Positions 54,448 to 64,000 of a DNA stretch of 64,000 bases are shown here, piece after piece. The stretch is from Macrothele yani (lineage: Eukaryota > Arthropoda > Arachnida > Araneae > Macrothelidae), in NCBI GenBank assembly GCA_039090855.1, contig CM077011.1:19903001-19967000 (forward strand). The letters are read 5' to 3'. Each line of letters opens with the position of its first letter. Position 1 is the stretch's first letter. A program made the translations under genes and the position numbers. The notes under the pieces were generated by a model that had not been told where the DNA came from, ran no database searches, and saw only the letters and a list, made by a program, of their open reading frames with translations.

Positions 54448-55057
54448 CCGTGGTTATCTAAAATTGTAATGATTAACCGGTTCCTGCGAAGCAATAAAAA
54501 AAAAGTCGTACGACAAGCAAATCCCCCATGCTTCAGTCGAGACCTGAACTCAACCCGATCATGAATGATTCGAAACCTGAATCTGTGTAACTGGGTGACT
54601 GTTAAGCTTTACATCAAAAGCAGTTTCTACAACTTCATATAGTCTTTAGACAAAAGACACATAGAGTAAAATAAATATTCAATCTCTTTATCTCGATATC
54701 TCTGATTCTAAAAGTGAGATAAAATAATTCTTTTTAAATCGGATACCAATCGACTTAGCATGTACCCATGGGATTTTTGTAAGTCACAATTCTGGCGCTA
54801 GGTGGTGTTAGTGTGTATTTATGTTTGAAACAGTATCTCCGTTTCAACACACGCTTTTCAAAATTTCTTTTTTTACTATATGACATTAGGTACAATGAAG
54901 ACGATAAACGTTTCTCTCTTTATACGTATAATGAACAGTTTTTCCGATAGAGGGTGTAAATATCAGAACATTTTTTCTGGATATTCCTGCTTGGAGAAAA
55001 TGTTTTTGAAAAATTATCTTTCCCTAACATAGTTTTTGCTATGAAGTATATTTTTTA

Positions 55058-55084
55058 GCACGTCTTTTGTGAAAAAGACTGTGC
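55058..55084 (+). other. Family A leader hairpin, copy A4
   Basis: Same 11-bp stem with one bulge as at 10642. The bulged base is T instead of C and the loop differs. Confidence 0.75.
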
Positions 55085-57037
55085 TTATGTCATCGGTTTG
55101 TCCGTCCGTCTGGCGTGGGATTTCTAATATCTCTGCAACTAACAGTCTGATTAAAAAATCATTTTGAATTAGAAAGTTGAAAATGAGCGAATGGTGATCT
55201 TTGCCTTCGTTTTTTCCTCGATACAAAACTTCGCCGCAAAAGGGCATAAATGCTGATGATATCAAATTCAAAATACATTTTACTGCATATATTTGTTCCT
55301 AAATAACCGATTGGAAACATCCTTTCTTCCATTCAATGTCATTTATAACGGAACAGTCCCTTTTTCAAGCAATGCAGAGATTTTCCACTTAGTGGAAATT
55401 GCGTTTTCCGCAATATCTCTGCTTCTAAATGTCCGATTTAAAACATTTTTGCATATAATTTCTAATTTTTGATGAATAGTGGTTTAACGACGAGGGGGCG
55501 TAGACGTATATCTTATTTATGTCAATATCTCTCCTTTTAAGATTCCGATTTGAAAATGTATTTCTTTGTTGGAGAGCGTTTCATATGCGAAATATTTCTC
55601 ATACAGTTTCAAAATTTTCAACCAATACATTGATTTTCTGCTTGGGAGCGTAAAGGTAAATTGCGTTTTTCCCGATATTTCTGCTTCTAAAACTCCAATT
55701 TGGAAAACAATATTCTGCTGCCGATACAGCTCCTTAATGGAAATGTTTTGAATATAATTTCTGAATTCTGGTAAATAATGGTTTGACCACTAGGGAGCGT
55801 TAGGGTTCATTTCTGCTCCTGGTGTATTTGTAGCAAAATCTAAGCTTCTGAAAACTCGACTGAAAAAATTATTTCGTCGGCAGATACCGCTTACCTTGGT
55901 AAACCTTTTCAGAATATTTTCTTCTTTAAAAAATACATAGTTCTCCGCCAGGGAGCGTCGATGTATATCATAATTTCGTTGATATCTCTACTTCTAGCAG
56001 TTCGATTTGAAAAATTATTCCTTTACTGGAGAGCGTTTCCACTGCGAAATGTTTCTCTTATAATTTAACATTTCTTTTAGCGCACAAGACGGCGTTAGTC
56101 CACATTTCCGTTTAGTGCAAAATCTGTGGAAATAAAAACGCGATTAAAAATGCTTTTTCACGCAGGTATTGCTTGCTATGAAAACTCTGCGTACATTTTC
56201 TTCCCAAAATAATGCACAATTTCGCCGCTAGGGGCGTTAATGTTTAATCTGTTTTTTACAATATCTGTACACTATATTTGTCATTTAAATATTTCTTTGA
56301 ACACTGGATGCCATTTACCTTGTGGAGCACTTTAATATTTGAGAAACTTTGTCGTTCACAATTCTGTCGATAGGTGGCGGTTGTGTATTCGCAGCTGTAT
56401 CTCCGCTTCCAAAATCCCTATTGAGAATTTTTTTCTGTATGCCGTTCGCTACAGTAGATATGTGGAGCATTATCCTCTTTAAATAGTGTACATATTTCCT
56501 GCTAGGGGACATACACATCATAACTTTTTTCTCACTATCTCTGCTTCAGGGAAACGTGTTTGAAATGTTGTTTTTCCTTAGCATAGCTTTTCCCATGAAG
56601 AACATTTTTCGCCTATTTTGAACTTTCTGATTTTTCAAAATTGCTCCGCTAGAAAGCGCAGAATTATGTCATCCTTCCTTCATATATTTTCTTTTAACTT
56701 TTCGATGTGAAAATCATTTTGTTTCCAATGCCATGCTTATGCTGTGAGAAGTTTTTTATGCGCCATTTGTTAAACTCCGTAACATGCATTTTAAGTAAAT
56801 AAGTAGCTGTTCTATTTCTGAATGTTTTCTCGATTGCAGAAATCCGGTAGATTTTTTCTAACCGGTTGCATTAACTTTGAATAACTTTGATTAATTTAAT
56901 TCGCGTCAGAAAGGATTCAAAAGATGTGCTCATTACGACCGAAAGTTCTGTGTCATCTTTCTTGGTGTATATTTTCTACGTTTCCTTTATTAAGAGTTTT
57001 TCCGTCAGGGGTCATCAGCTAATGTTTTTATTTAGAG

Positions 57038-57087
57038 TTAATACGAATCTAAAAGTTTATACGAATTAGAGTTAATACGAATCTAAA
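57038..57087. repeat. Short tandem duplication
   Basis: TAGAGTTAATACGAATCTAA occurs twice about 30 bp apart, at 57038 and 57068. Confidence 0.8.
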
Positions 57088-57640
57088 AAATCCATTTTGG
57101 TAGGACACTTGTCATTGTGAAGAACATTTTGAACCCATTTTCTTCCTTAAGTAACACAAAGCCTTTCCTCGAGAGATCGTAAATTTATATAATGTTTTTG
57201 TCTATATTTATTCAAACCGTTCGATTTGAAAATCTTCCTGTGTCTGACATCTGCCTTCCGCAATGAGAAAGTCTCTGTGCCCGACATGTTAATTTTCATA
57301 ACATAATTTTCAGCTGCTAGTAGATGTAGCAATTCTATTTCCAGATGTTTCATCGATTGTAGAAATCCTATTATTTATTTAACCGGTTTCAATGTGTCCC
57401 TATAAACCTGCTTATATCACGTATTTCACATAATATTTTAAAATACGTAATACTGTTCCTCGTTATCAATTCAAATGTGCAGTTTTTCGCTATCGATTGT
57501 GTAAGTGCTTTTTATTTTTTGCTGAATTTTTAAATTTCCCCAAAATCTGCTTTGAAATAAATTCTTCTTATCGGAAACGATTCAAAACATGTACCTATTA
57601 CAACCTAATACTCGGTTCCAAATTTTTCCTTTGTTTGAGA

Positions 57641-57818
57641 GTTTAACGACCACCGTGAGAAACTCAATGGACTATAAGCAGTCGCCCCTCCTTGATTTAG
57701 GATCACGGTCTCCGTAAGACAGACATAACATCCATGCTTAATAGTCGAACGCGGACCCATCACGGATGAATAGTCAGAAGCAACCGCTTAGACATCTGCG
57801 ACACCGGGGGTGCCATCT
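57641..57818 (-). mobile_element. SINE relic, inverted, at end of family A
   Basis: Begins GTTTAACGACCACCGTGAG, then GACTATAAGCAGTCGCCCCT, and ends with a degraded head near ACACCGGGGGTG. It follows a family A terminal block (TACAACCTAATACTCGGTTC), as does the inverted SINE at 13028. Confidence 0.75.
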
Positions 57819-59139
57819 ATTTCGTTACCTTTTTAATTTGAAAACGTCATTCGTTTTAACATTTAGACGTCATCAAATGTTAAAAACGAACGTCTGGTGT
57901 TCCAGTTTCAAACCACAGCTAAATGAGCACAATTGATACGAACAAGTCGAAATTATTTTTATTTTTTGGACGTATAGGAATTTCACTTTTCAGAGTATGC
58001 AAATATCTCTGTGTTATGGCTTAATTGTTTGCTTGGGTATTTATTGAAAATTTTATTGTAAACATTAAATTAGTGGTAAACATTACATTCATGGTAATTA
58101 TTAAAATTTGGGAGATGGGTGGATGCATTTGGAAAAAAAGTAAGTTCTAATTCAGGCCATGATAAATGAAAAATTGCAAGACTAAGTTTTGATAATGTGT
58201 CATGGATACTTAAAATTGCTGCATCCTGTTCTAAAAGTTGAAGTCCAGACATAAATGAAGCAAATGGCTGTCATCTGCTTTTTTTCTGATTTTATACACC
58301 AGGCATTGTTTCCCCGTAATCTCATTCTTGAGAGAATAATGATTTTTGATCAAATGACAACACCGCTTCTACCAGAGGCAGATTTCAGCTTAGCTTAAGT
58401 AATGAGCACCTGCCGAACTTCTTAGCATAACATATATAAAGTAGGAAGTTGCCTTGTATCGACTTGGCTATGGCTCCATTTTCATTTCGTTTCATAAAAC
58501 AAAATCCTTGAGTTTAAACTTTTACTGGCTGATAAGAGTCACTAAAAACATACACCAGTCTTCCGGCACACAGCTAAATTTCAAGCTTACTGGTAACAAT
58601 TGGGAGTGGTGCCATTTTTGCCGAGGCCCCTCTCACTGGGCCCTCGACTCGGGCGACTGGAAGCTATCAGCTTGTGATCGGAACTCCCCTTAATTTCGCT
58701 CTCACGGGCTCTTCCTCTTTGCTTCGTGGCATGGATGACGCAAAGATCGTTATACTGGCCATTGGGGTGGTCTCCGCTAAGTCTTAGGATCATCTCAGCA
58801 GGTTATCTATGCTGCTTGACACTTTCAACCTTTGCTTGTGCTATACCCGACGCACCTAATTTGCATTGCAATACAGGTGGGTACCTGGAATCGGGTGTTG
58901 TTTCCTGGGTATCATCATCACCAACTTTAAGGTGATTTCGAGTGGCCCAATTTTGCCAACGGCAAAGAAGGCCTGGCGTCGGACACAGGGTCCCCTCACA
59001 TTTTTACATTCCGGTCAGCTAGCAACAAGAGAGTTATTAGCAATTTCGCCTAGCATAGGGCCAAAGGTCCCATGCGTGCTTTTAACTTCAACCGACGCCA
59101 GAAACAGAAGAGCGTGAATTTTTTCGGGAATTTCAACCA
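57819..59139. other. No gene recognised; GC-richer segment at 58.6-59.1 kb
   Basis: 57819-58450 is AT-rich. 58605-59115 has higher GC than its surroundings and frames of 68-83 codons, without a recognised domain. It could be an unknown repeat or a decayed exon. Confidence 0.45.
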
Positions 59140-59149
59140 AAGAATATCT

Positions 59150-59376
59150 GGCTGCCCCGGTGGCGCAGTGGTCTAAGGCGTTGGCCTCTGATCATTCGTC
59201 CGTAAGGGGTCCGGGTTCGAATCCCGGTCAGGCATGGATGTTGTGTTTGTCTTACGGCACTGGCTCTTTCCCTTCCCTGGAACCAGTGACCCTAAATTAG
59301 GGACGGGCGACTGCTTATAGCCCAATGAGTTGCCCACGGTGGTCGTTAAACCTCCAATCAAAAAAAAAAAAAAAAA
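59150..59376 (+). mobile_element. tRNA-derived SINE
   Basis: Intact box A and box B and a poly(A) tail. Flanks AAGAATATCT (59140-59149) and AAGAACATCT (59377-59386) are a target duplication with one mismatch. Confidence 0.9.
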
Positions 59377-60030
59377 AAGAACATCTAACGCTTAAAGAAG
59401 GTCAACTCTCATAGAGATAACGTAAAACAGGCAGTAACAGCGCCAACACATCTTAAGAGGTAATATGCTCTGCGGGAAAGTTAACATTCAGGAGAAAAAC
59501 ACGTTAGGGGGACTACGGCAGGGAAGCTTTTCTTTGATCCACTATGGTTTCTTACAATCTGATGACTATTTGCTTAGAGCAGTTTTTTGTTGTTGTTGTT
59601 TTCTGATATCCCACCCATCCCTTATTTTGGTGAGAAAAATATGCAATAACATTAGTATTACTATTTAAATTAAATTTCAGCAAATATTACAGTTTGGCCT
59701 AAGGATCCGTACAAAATACAGACATTCCCTAGTATTTGGCATTACTGAAAAGGTTTCTGAAAAACTGAAGAACAAACAAAACTCCTAACTAACCCGATTG
59801 GCGTAACAAAACTAACATATCCGATTTGCGAAGTGATTATGTTACCGAGAAGGAAACAATCACGTGCTGTGAGTAGTTCGGCTGACTGTTCTTTGCCCAA
59901 AGAATTGAAGTCAAAGATTGAAGTCAACAGAAATACGCATGCGCAGTCTACTCTGTCTGCTCCGGTATCAGCCTGTATGTTGGCTTCTGTGCACTGCATT
60001 TTTTCTCTGAAGATATGGCGGCGCTAGTTA
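59377..60030. other. Unassigned; promoter-like motif cluster near its end
   Basis: No confident exon. CACGTG at 59861, an NRF1-like TACGCATGCGCA at 59934 and ATGGCGGC (YY1-like) at 60015 fall within 160 bp of relatively CpG-containing sequence. Animal promoters of housekeeping genes often combine such motifs. No transcript evidence. Confidence 0.25.
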
Positions 60031-61196
60031 CGTCTCGCTGAGCCTTAACTTCTTCTCGTTAGATATTCTTTGTCTCAACTGCTCGCCACTGACTTTCGCT
60101 CTATTGGCCAAAAATTGACCCCAGTAACAAGTGTTACCCAATCACCGATGCCCCGCTCTTCGCGCCCAACATTGACATTTACCACAAAAACGCTAAGTTG
60201 GTGACAATTTCTAAATCTCAGAACCGAAAAAGGCGGAATGAAAAAAACAGGATTTTGCTCCAAACAAATACAAGAAACTACATTTTTCTCCGTTCCGTGG
60301 TAGAAATAAAAAAAGGCAAGGATTTAATTACGTAAGAAAAAAATGCGATTATCCTGCTCGCCCCTTTCTGAGAGAAAGGAAAGTTAAATTTATCCAAAAA
60401 TCACTTCGTTACCTATTATTACTTTTTTTTTCAAATGAAATTTTGTTTTTTCTGGGTCAGAACACAAAAAAAATGGCATAACTTCGCACATTCTACCACC
60501 TTTCGGTCCTTCCCCCCCCAAAAAAAAAAAATTCCGCGACAGAACATCTGCATTGCTAATTAACCTTTAACCGGCTGGAGCGAAATAATTCGGGTTTAAC
60601 AAAATGAGCTGAAATCAGTTGGATGGAATATATTCGCTATCTAAAAAGTGGGTCGAACGCGGCTGAAACGAGTGAACTTGCACATCAGAAAGCTATGCTT
60701 CCTTTTTAGCTTTATTATTTAAAGTGATCATTTAAGGACATGATTGACATAAATCCTTACTTACTGATTATCTGCTAAAGAGCCTATATCAATGTCGAAG
60801 AACCTAAGAAAAGAGGCAGAAGCTGTTCGAGACACTTGATTCTAAAAAGTGGCATGATGCCCGTGTCAGGAAGACTAGAGTCATTCCCCATCATGCTTTG
60901 GGTCCTAAAGCTGGGAATAAATAACTAGAAGCGAGCGCTTATCACCACTGACAGTGTTTTCGTCAGTAATACCGAGATAAGGAATGGGGGGGGGAGCAAT
61001 TGTTTTGCTGTACCTTTCCTAATACTTGCCTGTTATGTGAACAATTTTATTTGGGTAGCGCAGTAAATGTGGGGCACCAATTTTCTCGGGAATATCTTTT
61101 GCTTGAAAGGGTTTTTTACACATATACAAAAACATAGTAAACATAAAATTGCAAAAATATAATGCCATGACCTCGCGCTCTGCTGCAGGGGTCAAT
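60031..61196. other. No gene seen
   Basis: AT-rich with C and A homopolymers. Nothing recognised. Confidence 0.5.
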
Positions 61197-61199
61197 GTC

Positions 61200-61957
61200 A
61201 AATAAAATACATAAATAATGCAGACACAAGTACAATAGAACTCTATTAAATATGTGACCACCACGAATAATATAAATAATATAAGGTCAGCCACCGGGTG
61301 CCAATCTTCAGGGGAGGATGCACCCGACATCTGAGCTTCTGACAGGTTTCATGCGGAACTACCATTTCAGTAAACTATTGGAAACACATGACCTACTTAC
61401 TTCATTACGATTAAGATTTTGTAAGATCAATAAACCAGAAGCCCATCCTTACTAACTTTCAGGGCTACATAAAAAAACTGTGTTTTCTTCCGAGTTGCCC
61501 CGGAGCATTTAACCATTCTTTCCTAGCATACATTTTATATTTTACAGTGAGGAAGGACAACTACACTCTTTTATATAATTCTGAACGTACCCTTTGCCTA
61601 CGCATCAACCTAATTTTGAACTCTAAAGGTGGATGGCCACAGTAAATTGTGTTTACCGATCGTGGGCACCAGTCAGGCTTAAGGTAGGGCTATTTCGAAT
61701 GTTTAAATTTATTACTTAAGTTGATTTTAAAGTATATTTCCTGACAGGTAGAGAGGATGGGATGTCCAGTTTATTTTTATTCGGTCGGGGTTGCTAAATT
61801 AGGACGTCCGCATGAAACCTGTCAGAAGCTCAGCCGTCGGGTGCATCCTCCCCTGAAGATTGGCACCCGGTGGCTGACCTTATATTATTTATATTATTTG
61901 TGGTGGTCACATATTTAATAGAGTTCTATTGTGCTTGTAGTGTCTGCATTATTTATG

Positions 61958-61966
<9 letters not shown>
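61200..61966. mobile_element. Long inverted repeat, arms of about 160 bp
   Basis: Left arm 61200-61362 and right arm 61803-61966 are near-perfect inverted copies (AGGTCAGCCACCGGGTGCCA; its complement TGGCACCCGGTGGCTGACCT). The 440-bp spacer shows no gene. A shared hydrophobic frame (MADLILFILFVVV-type) appears on the minus strand of the left arm and the plus strand of the right arm only because of the inversion. Probably a non-autonomous DNA element. The right arm runs into the AT tract before RTE copy 2. Confidence 0.75.

Positions 61967-61990
<24 letters not shown>
61963..61990. repeat. (AT)n tract beside RTE 3' tail
   Basis: AT dinucleotides directly adjoining the (GAT)n tail of RTE copy 2. 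Confidence 0.9.
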
Positions 61991-61993
<3 letters not shown>

Positions 61994-64000
61994 TCATCAT
62001 CATCATTGTCAACCATTATCAATCCACTGCTGGACGAAGGTCTCCCAAGTTTCCTCCACAACGGTCTGTCTTGTGCCAGTCTCCTCCATGTCACCCCTGC
62101 ATACTTTCGAATTTCATCCACCCATCTCCTATGTGGTCTTCTTCTGGGTCTTTTCCTGTCCCTTGGAATCCAATCTAAAATTTCGGCTGTCCATCGATGA
62201 TCTGTCCTTCTGGCAGTATGTCCAGCCCATTGCCATTTCAGGGATTTAACTCTGATCATGATGTCTTCCACTCTTGTCATTTTTCGGATCCACGAGTTCC
62301 TCTTTTTATCTCTCCTGGTTACACCAAGCATGCACCTCTCCATGCTTCTTTGAGTTGTCTGCAGCCTTTGTATGTCTCTTTTAGTTAAGGTCCACGTCTC
62401 TGCACCATACGTAAGCACTGGAAGGATGCATTGATCAAACACTTTTCTTTTAAGACATAATGGCATATTGCTCTTGAAAATTATGCTGTTTCTTCCAAAA
62501 GCTCTCCAGGCAAGTTTTGTACGCCGATTAATTTCTTCATCAATGTGACCCTCACTTGATATCTGCTGTCCAAGATAAACGTACGTGTCTGTTATCTCCA
62601 GCTTTTCTCCATCAATCGATAAATCTTCATTTCTTGTAAAAGCATTGAACATCACTTTTGTCTTCTGAAAGTTCATTTTTAATCCCACTTCTTTACTCTT
62701 GTCAGCAAGTTCCTGGATCATACTCTGCAGCTCTGATGGGGTAGTTGCAAAAATGACTACGTCATCAGCAAAACGAAGATGGGTTAGATAATCTCCATTA
62801 ATCTTTATCCCCTTGTTTTCCCAGCTCAGTGACTGAAAAACACCCTCCAATGTGGCATTAAAGAGCTTCGGAGATATGGTGTCACCTTGTCTCACTCCCT
62901 TTCCAATTTTTACGTGTGTTGTATTTTCAAACAGCCTAATCTTTGCACTTGCATTTTCATAGATGTTATTAATAATATTAATGTATGCATCTTCAATACC
63001 GCAGGTTTTCAGAGCCATTGTAACTGCTGATGGTTTCACCGAATCAAAGGCTTTTTCATAATCGATAAAAGCCATGCACAATGGAAGTTCATATTCCCTC
63101 GCTCTTTCAATTAGTTCTCTCAGCACGTGGATATGATCTATTGTGCTGTAGCCACTCCTGAATCCAGCTTGTTCTCTCGGTTGAGCCATGTCTAGTGCTA
63201 CCTTCAAGCGGTGTGAAAGAACTTTAGTGAAGATTTTATAAACTACTGATAGGAGGCTGATAGGTCTGTAGTTTCCGAGATCCTCAATGTCACCTTTCTT
63301 ATGTAGCAGGATCATTGTAGCGGTGTTCCAATCCTCAGGAATCTTTCCTTCATTAAGGCATCGAGTGAAAATTTGGGCGAGTACTGTTTCGATTTCTCCA
63401 CTTGCTTCTTTTATGATGTCTACAGTAATTCCATCTTCTCCTGGAGCTTTTCCCGCTTCATGTTCTTGATTGCATGTGCAACTTCTGCTGGAAGGACTGG
63501 AGGAACTCTGGTACTGGTATCTTTCATGATGTCTGGAGTGCATATATCATCCCTTTCATATAATTTGGAGTAGAAATCTTTCACTCTTGTCAAAATTTCG
63601 CCTCTATTTCTTGTTACAGAACCATCTTCTTTTCTCAGTGCCATAATCTGTTTTCTTCCCTTACTGAGATGTCCCTTTGCTATCTTTAGGCTTTGGTTGT
63701 TTTCAATTGCTTTTCCTCACTAGTTCACAGTTGAATTTCCTTACGTCTTCAGTGATACTTTTTCTTACTGTCTTGCATAGCTCTATATATTCCACTTTGG
63801 AAGTCACATCTTCTTTAGTTGTCCTCATCTCTCTTCTTTTTTGCATCAACATTTTGGTTTTTCCTGATAATTTGTTCACATGCAACTTGTTCTTAGACCC
63901 AGCTAATTTTGTTGCTGTTTCCATAAGAGCTTTGGTTACTTTTCTGTTAACTTCAGAGATGTCCACTTCTTCCGATGTTAGGCCTTTTTAAAGCAGAGAA
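61991..64000 (-). mobile_element. RTE LINE, copy 2 (3' part, cut by window end)
   Basis: Same family as copy 1, minus strand, with the 3' end at 61991 in a short (GAT)n tail. It overlaps copy 1 over about 820 bp (63180-64000 against 1-825) with very high identity by eye. The 5' half is beyond the window. Confidence 0.9.
61995..63998 (-). pseudogene. RTE reverse transcriptase, copy 2, four indels
   Basis: A 527-codon frame (63543-61960) covers the whole polymerase: KAPGEDGITV, NYRPISLLSVVYKIF, AFIDYEKAFDS, GVRQGDTISPK and LRFADDVVIFA with catalytic FADD. The C-terminal GHTARRTDHRW and PRDRKRPRRRP region follows. Compared with copy 1, one base is lost near 63453 (MKRGKAP becomes MKREKLQ) and one base is gained near 63712 and again near 63987. 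A further single-base loss near 62043 bypasses the natural stop, so the frame runs into the (GAT)n and (AT)n tail and reads Asp then Ile-Tyr repeats. The polymerase core itself is uninterrupted. Confidence 0.9.

Larger units (their letters stand above)
54690..57640 (+). repeat. Tandem family A, copies A3 (end part) and A4
   Basis: 54690-55050 is the tail of one copy. At 55051 a T run and the conserved leader hairpin (55058-55084), then GGTTTGTCCGTCCGTCTGG, start a second copy. Monomers follow at about 150 bp with weaker CTAGGGGGCG-like blocks (55787 CCACTAGGGAGC, 56223 CCGCTAGGGGC). The terminal block AAAGGATTCAAAAGATGTG (56920) matches the end of copy A1. More diverged than copy A1. Confidence 0.8.

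Noticed and set aside
53831..54564. Three overlapping plus-strand frames of 203-235 codons
   Set aside because: All are readings of the 34-bp minisatellite, which has no plus-strand stop in any frame.
59561..59590. Third hammerhead core (CTGATGA)
   Set aside because: No stem II or GAAA follows.
61019..62178. Small hydrophobic membrane protein shared by two places
   Set aside because: The similarity comes from an inverted DNA repeat and the frames run into AT microsatellite.

Overview
The window is eukaryotic, AT-rich, transposon-dense DNA with no bacterial-type gene organisation and no host protein-coding exon that I can recognise. The combination of RTE and L1/Tx1-like LINEs, a Penelope-like element (PLE), five Tc1-like transposons, a mariner, a hAT fragment, a piggyBac-type MITE and a tRNA-derived SINE with poly(A) tails suggests an arthropod, possibly a chelicerate. 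That taxonomic guess rests on memory of similar repeats and is weak.

Layout. 0-2.4 kb: the 5' part of an RTE LINE on the minus strand, whose frame is open for 570 codons and runs off the window, beside a decayed RTE 3' end. 2.45-6.4 kb: a PLE with an inverted head, two direct pseudo-LTRs and hammerhead-ribozyme-like motifs. 6.6-9.6 kb: a SINE and two tandem arrays (about 114 bp and 55 bp periods). 10.6-17.4 kb: tandem family A (about 150-bp monomers in a 455-bp trimer), interrupted by SINEs and a 5'-truncated RTE copy. 17.4-20.5 kb: a 3.1-kb foldback element with a 9-bp target duplication. 21.7-28.4 kb: three dead Tc1-like transposons and a piggyBac-type MITE. 29-34 kb: family B copies, a mariner split by a hAT fragment, a 40-bp palindrome and a second hammerhead-like motif. 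34.9-35.7 kb: family C. 36.2-39.4 kb: a SINE with a 13-bp target duplication, a foldback MITE and a Tc1-like transposon. 40.5-42.3 kb: more family B. 42.9-51.1 kb: a 7.2-kb L1/Tx1-like LINE inserted in the 3' end of a Tc1-like transposon. 51.5-57.8 kb: family B, SINE relics, an 18-unit 34-bp minisatellite grown from a MITE end, and family A. 59-64 kb: a SINE, a possible promoter-like motif cluster, a long inverted repeat and a second long RTE copy.

How the parts relate. Most of the window is a stack of nested insertions, several dated relative to each other by target-site duplications. All transposase genes and all retrotransposon genes except the first RTE are broken, so the region is mostly a graveyard. 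The RTE is the likely young family, and the SINE has recent-looking copies. The most unusual signal is three unrelated-looking tandem families (A, B, C). They share a monomer length near 145-150 bp, and two share a hairpin plus GTCCGTCCG leader. Each monomer carries one sequence that looks like a known factor-binding motif: CTCF-like in A, a DR1 nuclear-receptor element in B and YY1-like in C. Whether this is function or coincidence needs experiment.
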